DNA from: a virus
Direction: 5' to 3' (one strand)
Virus record (IMG/VR): IMGVR_UViG_3300031841_000703
Coordinates: 1-32,800 of that record
Length of the DNA: 32,800 nt
In this document: piece after piece, positions 7,738-16,400 of the stretch
How positions within the stretch are numbered: position 1 is the stretch's first letter
Layout: each line of letters starts with the position of its first letter
Translations under genes and position numbers: made by a program
Notes under the pieces: generated by a model
The model's input: the letters and a program-made list of their open reading frames with translations, nothing else
Told to the model about the DNA's origin: nothing
Database searches by the model: none

Positions 7738-8168
7738 GCTATTCCACAGAACGCAAAGCGATAGAAAAATATTTGCTTAGATACTGGGGAGAACGCACCC
7801 CAATAGGATTTGACGGTCACGAATTTGAACCAACTTCTGAAAGTATACGTCTAACGATACAGAACGGTCAGGCTTTTCAGGGGTCTATTGGCGGCACAAC
7901 AAATAGAATAGACTATACAGGATTAATACAAATACAAATATTTACTGATGGCGGCAAAGGTACAAACGCATGGCGGCAACATGCGGAAGAATTAGATACT
8001 TTGTTCCACGATAAAAGATTAAATGATAAGGGTGCAGTAGCGACAACCGACACATTTATTAGATTTTCACCAGATCAACAGCACCCCTATATATCTGCTG
8101 AAATTTCTGATATACCTTTTCACATAGCAACCTTTAACGCGCCATTTGTGCGTTATGAATATAAATAG
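7734..8168 (+). CDS. Tail terminator protein (DUF4128-like)
   Basis: A 144-residue protein just before the tail tube gene. The start YSTERKAIEKYLLRYWGERTP, then RIDYTGLIQIQIFTDGGKGT, then HAEELDTLFHDKR are typical of the tail-terminator / lambda gpU-like group often called DUF4128. Such proteins form a hexameric ring that ends tail tube polymerisation and joins the tail to the head. A purine-rich ribosome binding site for the next gene (AGGAGG-like, 'taggaggccac') follows the stop. Confidence 0.75.
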   Translation: MSYSTERKAIEKYLLRYWGERTPIGFDGHEFEPTSESIRLTIQNGQAFQGSIGGTTNRIDYTGLIQIQIFTDGGKGTNAWRQHAEELDTLFHDKRLNDKGAVATTDTFIRFSPDQQHPYISAEISDIPFHIATFNAPFVRYEYK

Positions 8169-8179
8169 GAGGCCACAAA

Positions 8180-9127
8180 ATGGTTGGCATTGCATCAAAT
8201 CAGCTTAGATCAGCTTTTGTGGCTGAAACTACAGCAAACACAACACCATCAACACCATCATTTACAAATAGTGATGTACCAATAAACATGACCGCAACAC
8301 CTAACATTATTGAACACCGTTCATTAGCTGGTAAAGGTGAAGCAGTCGAAACGTCTATTGGCGGTATAGATGTATCTGGCACAATGTCAGGTACGCTAGT
8401 GTACGGCGCTTATGACGATATGTTAGAAAGCCTTTTGCAAGGTACATGGGCAACTAATGTGCTAAAAAATGCTAAAACAACGCAAACATTTACTGTAGAA
8501 AACGCAATTGCAGCAGGCGATGGCGGCACAAATACAATGATGCGCTATACAGGTGTAGAAGTTTCTGGCGGTTCAATAACTCTGACTTCTAACGCAGATA
8601 TTACATTTGCATTTGATCTATTAGGTATGGGGTCAGCAGATACGACAACCAGCGCAATTTCTGGCGCTACCTATACGGATCAATCGCAAAGAACACCGTT
8701 ATCTAGTGGTTTAGATGTTGGCACAATCGCAATGGCAGGTTACACGCTAGACGCGTTTGAAAGTGCAACAATTAATTTTACTTACGAAGGTCGTGAAGCG
8801 CAGAATAAATTAGGTTCTGATTATGCTAAAGGCGGTATTACAAAAGGCGCGTTATTAGCAGAAATTACAGCTAGGGTGTATGTCGATAGCAACTTTGCAT
8901 CTATGTACAACGCAGCGCGTGATAATAATCACACCCTTTTTGCTACTACTTTCCCTTTAGGGTCGGTGTCTGGTTCTAAATACACGCTAGTTTTCCCTAA
9001 GTGCAAATTCACAACATCTAATTTAGATTTTACGGGAACAGCAGCAATGCAAGACGTAACAATACGCGCAATGTATGACGAAGCAACTGAAGATGCTTCA
9101 GTTAAACTAACAAGGGCAGTAAGCTAA
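8180..9127 (+). CDS. Major tail tube protein
   Basis: A 315-residue protein with a strong ribosome binding site (AGGAGG, ending 8 bases before ATG). The N-terminus GIASNQLRSAFVAETTANTTP, then IEHRSLAGKGEAVETSIGG and GTLVYGAYDDMLESLLQGTW, match the Phage_TTP_13-type tail tube family of siphoviruses. The protein stacks as hexameric rings to make the tail tube. The Ser/Thr/Gly-rich beta sequence and the end DASVKLTRAVS are normal. The stop overlaps the next small gene (TAATG). It should be the second most abundant structural product. Confidence 0.88.
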   Translation: MVGIASNQLRSAFVAETTANTTPSTPSFTNSDVPINMTATPNIIEHRSLAGKGEAVETSIGGIDVSGTMSGTLVYGAYDDMLESLLQGTWATNVLKNAKTTQTFTVENAIAAGDGGTNTMMRYTGVEVSGGSITLTSNADITFAFDLLGMGSADTTTSAISGATYTDQSQRTPLSSGLDVGTIAMAGYTLDAFESATINFTYEGREAQNKLGSDYAKGGITKGALLAEITARVYVDSNFASMYNAARDNNHTLFATTFPLGSVSGSKYTLVFPKCKFTTSNLDFTGTAAMQDVTIRAMYDEATEDASVKLTRAVS

Positions 9128-9285
9128 TGTTTGTTGTGCAATCTAAATTTTCAGCAGTAGTTGATGATAAAGAAGTTACTTACCGTAAAGGCGATAAAGT
9201 AAACGAAGAAGTAGCTAAAAAACTGGGTTTAGCCGACAAGCCCAATTTAGCTATTAGCGATAAAAGTATACCGACAGAAGAATAA
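9127..9285 (+). CDS. Small hypothetical tail-region protein (52 aa)
   Basis: It starts at ATG 9127, overlapping the tube stop (TAATG), and ends at TAA 9283-9285. The product MFVVQSKFSAVVDDKEVTYR is followed by KGDKVNEEVAKKLGLADKP. It looks like a short beta-hairpin plus helix protein; I do not know its family. Translation coupling to the tube gene suggests high expression. The end of the gene runs into the structured leader of the next gene, and ACCGACA within it (9270-9276) could also pair with TGTCGGT 9313-9319. Confidence 0.65.
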   Translation: MFVVQSKFSAVVDDKEVTYRKGDKVNEEVAKKLGLADKPNLAISDKSIPTEE

Positions 9286-9352
9286 GTGCAGCACTTAGGG
9301 GGGATATTTCTTTGTCGGTAAGTATCCCCCCACTTAACCGACAAAGGAAAAC
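9283..9352 (+). promoter_or_regulatory. Interlocked stems in leader of tail chaperone gene (possible pseudoknot)
   Basis: Stem 1 pairs GGGGGGATA (9298-9306) with TATCCCCCC (9323-9331). Stem 2 pairs CTTTGTCGGT (9310-9319) with ACCGACAAAG (9337-9346). The 5' arm of stem 2 lies in the loop of stem 1 and the 3' arm lies outside it, the topology of an H-type pseudoknot or of two alternative hairpins. Stem 2 can be lengthened by AAG 9320-9322 with CTT 9333-9335. The Shine-Dalgarno AAAGGA (9343-9348) of the gene at 9355 lies partly inside stem 2. A further palindrome, TAAGTGC/GCACTTA, sits at 9283-9297. No T-tract follows, so a simple terminator is unlikely. Confidence 0.6.
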
Positions 9353-9354
9353 CG

Positions 9355-9831
9355 ATGCTTAAATTAACGCAACCAAATATGTCTGATCAAATATTTCGTA
9401 GGGAATTTTCATCAGAACTAGATTTTCTATCAGGCGAAACAACATTTATAGAAATTAAATGTCGTGCTGGTGGATGGTTAAATCACAAATTAATTAAATT
9501 ACGTGATGACATAGAATTAAATAGACAAATACAAACTATGCAAGCAGCAGAGTTTATAAAAGATAGAGAAAAGTTTGCTAGAAAAGCCGCTGAAAATACA
9601 AAAACTATAGGTAAAATGCAATTTGGCGCGTTGTTTGACGCGTGTGTTATTCATTGGAATACTAATATTAAAAATGATGGCAAAAACATGGATTGTGTAA
9701 AAAGCACCTTTATGGCGTTAGCAGATGTTAGGATAGAAGAAATTTCTAATTATTTCGTAGATTTTGCGAAATATGTAGATGATTTAGCAAATTTTATAAC
9801 AGAAGCAGATAAGGAAACGGAAAAAAACTAA
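9355..9831 (+). CDS. Tail assembly chaperone, short form (lambda gpG-like)
   Basis: A 158-residue protein between the tube and tape measure genes, the position of lambda G and equivalents. It is mostly charged and helical (IELNRQIQTMQAAEFIKDR, DREKFARKAAENTK, ending EADKETEKN). These proteins coat the tape measure protein before tube polymerisation and are absent from the finished virion. The ATG at 9355 follows AAAGGAAAACCG. The last sense codons are GAA AAA AAC before TAA, forming the slippery sequence A AAA AAC. Function is assigned from gene order and the frameshift architecture rather than a sequence motif. Confidence 0.8.
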   Translation: MLKLTQPNMSDQIFRREFSSELDFLSGETTFIEIKCRAGGWLNHKLIKLRDDIELNRQIQTMQAAEFIKDREKFARKAAENTKTIGKMQFGALFDACVIHWNTNIKNDGKNMDCVKSTFMALADVRIEEISNYFVDFAKYVDDLANFITEADKETEKN

Positions 9832-10139
9832 TTAGCGCACTTCTTTGGTCATATCAATATTCACCAAAAGATGAACAGTATTTGATTGCAAAGGGTGCGC
9901 TGGACATAACAAAAAAGCCAATACCAAATAATTTAACTGCATGGATAGCGTTTAATTCTTTACGTAATTCAAGACAAATAAGTTTTAACGGAGTTGCGCC
10001 TATACCATTTACAGAAATTATGGCATACTGCAAACACGCTGGTATTGATTGCGAAATTGAAAGGTCAAGATTAGCAAGATTTGTTATGGCATTAGATAAA
10101 GCGGAGCGTGAACAGTGGCACAATCAACACTCAGATTAA
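9355..10139 (+). CDS. Tail assembly chaperone, long -1 frameshift form (gpGT-like)
   Basis: A -1 shift at A AAA AAC (9822-9828) moves ribosomes from the end of the 9355-9831 frame into the frame reading CTA ATT AGC from 9828. That frame is open from 9813 and ends at 10139. The product would be 261 residues: 158 from the short form and 103 new ones (LISALLWSYQYSPKDEQYL to EQWHNQHSD). The downstream frame has no ATG start; its earliest plausible start is a TTG at 9882 without a good ribosome binding site. This matches the lambda G-T arrangement, where the T part binds tail tube protein. The tape measure gene starts inside its 3' end. Confidence 0.8.
9822..9901 (+). promoter_or_regulatory. Programmed -1 frameshift site with downstream stem
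   Basis: The heptamer A AAA AAC at 9822-9828 is in the correct register (codons AAA 9823 and AAC 9826). After a 5-base spacer, AGCGCAC (9834-9840) pairs perfectly with GTGCGCT (9895-9901). Inside this loop TTTGGT (9844-9849) can pair with ACCAAA (9863-9868). A GC-rich stem just after a slippery site in AT-rich sequence is the usual stimulatory layout. Confidence 0.75.
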
Positions 10140-11893
10140 ACATTGACAGCACGGGCGCAAAGCAAGGCGCAGATCAATTTTCTAGTGCAACAGACCAAGT
10201 AAAACAAAAAGCAACGCAGGCAGGCAGTGCTGTAGATAGAATGGGTGGGCGTTTTAGTAAGGTTACTAATATGTCTGCACAGTCAAGGTTTGTGTTTCAA
10301 AACACTGCTAACCAGTTAGGCGATATAGCTGTACAAGCTTCTATGGGTACAAATATATTTCGTGTTTTGGGTATGCAGCTACCGCAATTAGCTGGCGGTT
10401 TTGCTATATTAGGCGGTACAATGGGTGTCGTGCTGCCTATTTTGGGTGTTATTGCTGCTGTTGGTTTTCCACTTATTGCGATGTTTACTAGCATGGGTCA
10501 GAAGGCCAAAAGTGCTGGCGAAATGCTTGACGATTTTAGTGCTGATTTAGGTGACGCAGCAGACCACTTAGAAAAAACATCTATACCACTATCAACTTTA
10601 GATGAAGAATTTGGTATTTTTGCCGCAAGCGTAAAAGAAGCGAGGGAGTCATTACAAGAATTAATACTTGCTGGTTTAGTTAGGGATTTAGACGCTGTTG
10701 GTAACAAATTGTCAGAATTTTCAGGAAATCAGGGTATTTTTGAACGTATAAAGTACGGCTCAGAACGTTTTGGCGCAGCAAACAGAAAATTACAAGCTCA
10801 GTTAGGCGCAACAGAAGAACAGGCAGACGCATTAGTTGAAGCTTTTGCAGCACTGGAAGGCGCATTTGAACCAGAAGATCAAATAATTGCTTATCAAAAT
10901 TTACGCGAAGCTTTATTAAACTTAAATCCTGTAACAGACGAACAAAAAGATAAACAGCTAGAACTTGCACGGGCAGCTTTGCAGGGTCAAGAAGATGGTT
11001 CAAAGCTTGTTCAAATGTATAATGATTTAAAGGAAAGTATTGATAAAGTTAATAATACACCTTTAAAAATAGAAATTCCTACAGGTTTCCTTAGAGGTGG
11101 AAGGGGTAGCGTATTACCTTCCGCATCAGATTTACTAATGATGCGTATGGGCGGTGAAATCACAGACAAAGATGGAAAACCTGACCCAACAGCAGACGCA
11201 GCACGTAAAAAAGAACAAACAGAACTTGTTAGTTTTGCTAAGAAATTTAAGCCAGTCATTGATGCCACAAAAGAATACAATGACAACATGGAAAAATTAA
11301 ACCGTGCTAGAGAAATTGGCGCAATTACTGAAGCACAACACGCACAAGCTACATCAGTAGCCACCCAACAGTACCAAATAGCAACAGGTGAACTAATTGA
11401 CTATACAAGAGTAGCTAACACGTTTGCACAATCATTAGAAGATAGCATGATGGCGTTAGCAGATGGTACAATGTCTGTTAAAGATGCGTTTAGAAATATG
11501 GCTTCTATGGTTATTAAAGAACTGTATAGGGTTTTAGTCGTACAGCGTTTAGTCAACGCAGCAATGGGCATTTTTGGTTTCACGCCTTCTATTGGGGGTG
11601 GTTATGTACCTATAGGTGGCGCTGGCGCGTATGGTGGCCCTGTAGAGGCTGGTAAAGGCATTGTTGTGGGTGAACGTGGGCCAGAAGTATTTTACCCACC
11701 TACAAGCGGAAATCTAGAGCCTACGGGTGGTGGCGATATTGTGGTAAATCAAACAATAAACGTTAGTACAGGGGTGCAGCAGACAGTAAGAACAGAAATT
11801 AGGTCGTTAATGCCAGAAATAGCGCAAAGTGCAAAAGCTGCTGTTGCAGACGCTAAAAGGCGTGGCGGTAGTTATGGAAGGAATTTTGCATAA
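10115..11893 (+). CDS. Tail tape measure protein
   Basis: A 592-residue protein with a GTG start at 10115, preceded by GCGGAGC (GGAG 9 bases upstream) and overlapping the end of the frameshift frame. The N-terminus is Ser/Gln/Lys-rich and helical. A long hydrophobic stretch at about 91-127 (LAGGFAILGGTMGVVLPILG then VIAAVGFPLIAMF) is the membrane-type segment typical of tape measures. The C-terminus has GGPVEAGKGIVVGERGPEVF followed by YPPTSGN, a motif common at the end of tape measure proteins. It sets tail length and helps DNA cross the host envelope. By the usual 0.15 nm per residue, a tail near 90 nm would be expected (inference). Confidence 0.88.
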   Translation: MAQSTLRLNIDSTGAKQGADQFSSATDQVKQKATQAGSAVDRMGGRFSKVTNMSAQSRFVFQNTANQLGDIAVQASMGTNIFRVLGMQLPQLAGGFAILGGTMGVVLPILGVIAAVGFPLIAMFTSMGQKAKSAGEMLDDFSADLGDAADHLEKTSIPLSTLDEEFGIFAASVKEARESLQELILAGLVRDLDAVGNKLSEFSGNQGIFERIKYGSERFGAANRKLQAQLGATEEQADALVEAFAALEGAFEPEDQIIAYQNLREALLNLNPVTDEQKDKQLELARAALQGQEDGSKLVQMYNDLKESIDKVNNTPLKIEIPTGFLRGGRGSVLPSASDLLMMRMGGEITDKDGKPDPTADAARKKEQTELVSFAKKFKPVIDATKEYNDNMEKLNRAREIGAITEAQHAQATSVATQQYQIATGELIDYTRVANTFAQSLEDSMMALADGTMSVKDAFRNMASMVIKELYRVLVVQRLVNAAMGIFGFTPSIGGGYVPIGGAGAYGGPVEAGKGIVVGERGPEVFYPPTSGNLEPTGGGDIVVNQTINVSTGVQQTVRTEIRSLMPEIAQSAKAAVADAKRRGGSYGRNFA

Positions 11894-12484
11894 ATGGCTA
11901 TTACTTACCCACTAGCATTGCCCACAAATATAGGTATAGGATCAATACAGCTAAGAGCGACAAACGCAGTTGCTTATTCACGAAGCCCGTTTACTTTTGC
12001 TGGTCAAGCCCACGCATACAGTGGCGAAATATGGGAAGCTGACGTAACTCTACCACCATTAAATAAAACAGATGCGGAAGCATGGATAGCCTTTCTTATG
12101 AGTTTACGCGGTCAGCATGGCACATTTTATTTAAATGACCCTAGCGGAACTAGTCTAAGCAGTGGTTCAGCGCCTAGTTCTTTAGCAATAACAGGTTCTG
12201 CTGGCGCTAGAAGCGTAACAGCAACCATGACGGGTACACTGTTAGCTGGTGATTATTTTTCTTTGGGTACAGGTGCTGATATGAGATTATACAAAGTATT
12301 AGCAGACAAAACAAATAGCGGAACACTGGAAATATGGCCTGCTTTACGCGCTACGGCTTCTAGTGCAACAGCAGATATTACAAGCGCATCTGGCGTTTTT
12401 AGGCTATCTGCAAATCAACAGGCGTGGACTATAAACAATGCTAATATTTTTGGCATTACATTTGGAGCGATGGAAGTTGTATGA
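11894..12484 (+). CDS. Putative distal tail protein
   Basis: A 196-residue protein starting directly after the tape measure stop (TAA ATG). The pattern YSGEIWEADVTLPPLNKTDA, then AWIAFLMSLRGQHGTFYLND, is typical of a minor tail protein family at this position in many siphoviruses, with a beta-rich domain followed by a Ser/Gly-rich domain (residues about 90-160). It probably forms the ring joining the tube to the tip. The stop overlaps the next gene by ATGA. The name distal tail protein is from order; I see no catalytic residues. Confidence 0.65.
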   Translation: MAITYPLALPTNIGIGSIQLRATNAVAYSRSPFTFAGQAHAYSGEIWEADVTLPPLNKTDAEAWIAFLMSLRGQHGTFYLNDPSGTSLSSGSAPSSLAITGSAGARSVTATMTGTLLAGDYFSLGTGADMRLYKVLADKTNSGTLEIWPALRATASSATADITSASGVFRLSANQQAWTINNANIFGITFGAMEVV

Positions 12485-13077
12485 CTAGAGCAGTTGCGCA
12501 GGCTATTTTAAATGCACTAAGTGATGACAGTGTAGAAGTATTTTACGCAGTAGATTTAGATTTTGACAGCGGTAATTTACGGCTCTGGACGGGTTACGGA
12601 AACAAAACAATTAACAGCCAAACTTATGTTGGTACTGGGGATTTGTTGCAAATCGACGGTCTAGAAGAAACATCCGATTTGTCAGCAACAAATACAACGT
12701 TAGTTTTAAATGGGCTAGATAGCACAATTTTAACCTATGCGCTGACAGAACAATACCAAGGCAGATTGGTTACAATTTACTGGGGTTTAAATAATAATAC
12801 CGTAGAGGTTTTTTCTGGTTACATGGATCAGATGCGTATATTGGATAGCGGCGATACTTCTACAATAGAATTGACTGTAGAAAGCCGTTTAATAACGCTA
12901 GAGCGCCCAAACGCAAGACGGTACACAGCAGAAAGCCATGCAGCGGTTCGATTGCGTAAATGGCTTGACGATGGCAACAGCGGCACACCAGCAGCAGATA
13001 CTTTTTTTGATTGGACAACCAAGCTACAAGATAAACAAATAGTTTGGGGGCGCGAAGTTGATGACGGTAACGCCTAA
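12481..13077 (+). CDS. Minor tail / tail hub protein (DUF2163-like region)
   Basis: A 198-residue protein. VEVFYAVDLDFDSGNLRLWT (residues about 18-37), GTGDLLQIDGLEETSDLSA, and the later EVFSGYMDQMRILDSGDT and RRYTAESHAA follow the pattern of phage tail-tip proteins with a DUF2163-like N-terminal region, which precede the NlpC/P60-like gene in many alphaproteobacterial phages and gene transfer agents. It probably belongs to the tail hub that carries J. It overlaps the following gene by 17 bases. The assignment is by motif resemblance and gene order. Confidence 0.65.
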   Translation: MTRAVAQAILNALSDDSVEVFYAVDLDFDSGNLRLWTGYGNKTINSQTYVGTGDLLQIDGLEETSDLSATNTTLVLNGLDSTILTYALTEQYQGRLVTIYWGLNNNTVEVFSGYMDQMRILDSGDTSTIELTVESRLITLERPNARRYTAESHAAVRLRKWLDDGNSGTPAADTFFDWTTKLQDKQIVWGREVDDGNA

Positions 13078-13483
13078 TTTAGATGCGCTGAATAACTACA
13101 TTCATCAAGTAAAATCTAACGGTTTTCAGTGGCACACAAATGATTGCGTAATGTTTACTAATAACGCATTTAAAGCGATGTATGGCGTAGGTTGGGCAGA
13201 TGATTGGATTGGCGCATATACAAAAAATGGCTTATATATGAAGGCAAACGAACTGCGCAAAGCATTTGCAGCTAACACATTGACTGAAGCCATAGATAAA
13301 AAGTTAAAACGCATAGATTATGTACCACCTAGAGGCGCATTAATAACAACAAAAGCAGCGCAGAACTGGGTTATTGATGAAGCATTAGGTATTGCAGTAG
13401 GTTCTAAGGGTGTATTTCTGGGCAAAAAAAGTGTAATTTCTGTTCCAATAGAAGATATTAATAACGCGTGGGTTAAAGAATGA
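13061..13483 (+). CDS. NlpC/P60-like tail tip protein (DUF6950-like)
   Basis: A 140-residue protein if started at ATG 13061; a TTG just before it (13058) is the alternative, and a GGGGG run at 13046-13050 can serve as ribosome binding site for either. FQWHTNDCVMFTNNAF carries a Cys (C29) in the position of the catalytic Cys of the NlpC/P60-like fold, and the later EALGIAVGSKGVFLGKKSV matches the C-terminal strands of the phage DUF6950-type proteins. I do not see an obvious catalytic His, so it may be structural. The position before J equals that of lambda gpK, which processes or supports tail tip assembly and may cut peptidoglycan. Confidence 0.7.
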   Translation: MTVTPNLDALNNYIHQVKSNGFQWHTNDCVMFTNNAFKAMYGVGWADDWIGAYTKNGLYMKANELRKAFAANTLTEAIDKKLKRIDYVPPRGALITTKAAQNWVIDEALGIAVGSKGVFLGKKSVISVPIEDINNAWVKE

Positions 13484-16400
13484 AATACAAGTTAGGTGAT
13501 TTAACGGTAGCTAGTTATAATAGCTGGGATAAAGTACCTAGAGATGCGTTTCTATTATTTGGCGGCAATATTATGGGAGGCGCAACAGCAGGCCAGATAT
13601 TAGCAGCTAAGATTATAACAGGCATAGCAGTTTATTCCGTTACAAGTTATGTTTTACGTGCATTAGCGCCCAAAATGAGTTTTGCAGGTCAGCAAGGCTT
13701 GCTGGTCAATGCCCGTGAAGCAACAGCGCCACAACAAATAGTGTACGGGGAAGTACGAAAAGGCGGTTATGTAACGTTTATGGAAAGTACAGGTGCAACT
13801 AACCAGTATGTACACCAAATAATTGTTTTAGCAGGCCATGAAGTTAACGCAATTAACGATATTTATATTAACGATGAAATAGTAACGTGGAATAGTTCGA
13901 CGGGTTATGTAACATCAAGCAAGTGGCAAGATGCAGATGGCAACTCAAAAATACGAATAAGAAAACACTTAGGCGCAGATAATCAGACTGCTGATAGTGA
14001 TCTAGTCAGCGAAACATCTGTCACATCTGATTTTAAAGGCGAAGGCATAGCATATTTATATGTTCGTTTAGAATATGACCAAAATGTGTTTGCAGAAGGT
14101 TTACCGCTAATTACTGCAATGGTTCAGGGTAAAAAGGTATATGACCCTAGAAACTCTACAACTGCATATTCTGCGAACGCTGCACTTTGTATTAGAGATT
14201 ATATAGTATCTACTTATGGTTTAGATAACGTTAATGCTACAGATGATAGTACAAACACAACATCTTTTCAGATTTCAGCTAATACTTGTGATGAAAATGT
14301 AGATTTAGCCACTACAGATGCTGGATCATTTACAACAGGTGAAACCTATACAATTAAAACCGTAGGTACTACTGATTTTACAGCTATTGGCGCATCTGGC
14401 AACACAGCAGGCGTTACTTTTACAGCTACGGGCGCAGGTAGTGGGTCAGGCACTGCTGTTTTAGGTAGTTCACTAACAGAAAAACGCTACGAAATTAACG
14501 GTGTCATAGGGTTGGATCAAACACCGTCTGACATATTAACCGATATGATGACCAGTTGTGCTGGAACATTATTTTGGGGTCAGGGTAAATGGCATTTAAA
14601 AGTCGGTGAATATAACGCATCTGTCAAAACGTTTACATTAGATGATTTGCGTAGCCCAATTGCGCTAGATACTAAGCACAGTAGGCGTGATAATTTTAAT
14701 ATTGTGCGTGGTACTTTTACTGATGCAAGGCAGAAATATATACGCGCTGATTACCCTGAAATAAGGTCAAGTACATTTATAACTAATGATAATGGTATAG
14801 AAAACCCGTTAGATTTTAGTTTGCCATTTACTACATCTTCACCTATGGCGCAGCGTTTAGCAAAGATGACGCTGTTTAGAGCGCGTGAACAGATGACATT
14901 AACCGCAGATTTTGGCTTAGAGGCTTTTCAGGTCGAATGTGGTGATGTCGTAGCGTTTACAAATTCAAGATATGGCTTTAACGCCAAAGAATTTGAAGTT
15001 GTTGGCTGGAAATTTATGAATGACCCCAATGTAGGTGATTTACGCGTTACACTTACATTACGTGAAACTTCTTCTAGTGCATTTAGTTGGACTGCTGAAG
15101 AAAACGAAATAACAGGCAATAATAGCACGTTAACCGATGTTTTATCTAATATAGCACCATCTTCTGTTACAGTTACTGATTTAGGTGACGTACAAACCGA
15201 TGGTTCGTTTGTTAGCCAAGTAAAAGTTTCTTGGTCTGCTGCAACAAACAAATTTATAACTAATTACGAAATACGTTATAAAGTAGTCGGAAATAGCGAT
15301 TATTTACACGCGCAAACTGATGCAGATGAAACAACAATCGTATTAAGTGGTTTGCAAGCTGGTAGCCAGTACAATGTAGAAGTTCGCGGCGTAACGGTAA
15401 ACGGTAGATATTCTGCATGGGTAGCAGCTACTGCGCACACAGTTGGCGGTGATACTACCGCGCCTTCCCCAGTAACTGGATTGGGTGCAACTGGTGGCAT
15501 ACAAAGCGTAACATTAGATTGGACTGCACCAACTACCGAAGTAGGTGGTGACACACTGCATGATTTAGCAGGGTATTATATTTATAGAAACACAAGCAAC
15601 AGCCAGCCAACAAATGCAATAGCTTTTGTAAACGCTGATAAGTATGTAGACGGTGGTTTAAGTGAAAGCACTAGTTATTATTATTGGGTGGAAGCAGTTG
15701 ATTTTACAGGCAATACATCTACAGCCGTTGCATCTGGTGCTGTAACCACACAAGCAACGCCGCAAGATGGGCAAGATGGGCAAGATGGTGCTAACGGTGC
15801 TAACGGTGCTAACGGTGCTAATGGCTCACGCCATGCAGTTGTAACATATTATCAAGAAGCGTCATCAGCACCAAGTATTTCAGGGCTGGCTTCTGGCTCA
15901 ACATACACTTGGTCTACAGGCGTAGCTACGGCAACTGTTGGTAGTTGGTCAACAACAGCGCCCACAGTTGATGCTGCTGGTTCGAATAATTATTACTATA
16001 GTGATGTTACCTATATAGATAGCACTGGTTCAGCTAGTACAAGTAGCGGTTCAAGCGCCACAAACGCTGTACAATTGTTCAATTTTAATGGTCTTGTTAC
16101 ATTTACCAATACTAGTGGCACAACAACTTTAAACAATGCTTTGGCAGATAGCAGCACTATTATTGATGGTGGGCGTATTACAACAGGCACTGTAGAAGCT
16201 GATAGTATTAAAATTGATAATGTCACTTTAGACACAAATGCAAGCAACCAGCTTATTATTAAGGGTGGTGGCGTTGACACTTCACAAATTGCGGCAAGTG
16301 CTGTTTCTACGTCAAGTAGATTTTTTAATGCAGCAAGTAGTTCTTACGCAAGTAGCAGTGGAACTTGGGGGGCAACAATATTTACAACTACATTGACTGC

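Noticed and set aside
10680-11364. Open antisense frames within the tape measure gene
   Set aside because: They lack ribosome binding sites, lie wholly within a well-supported gene and show no recognisable protein features.
15763-15826. Tandem 9-base repeats (caagatggg, then ggtgctaac)
   Set aside because: They encode the collagen-like Gly-X-Y run in the J-like protein and need no other explanation.
16365-16372. Run of six G inside the J-like gene, possible phase-variation tract
   Set aside because: A short run with no sign of a broken frame; slippage cannot be judged from one sequence.
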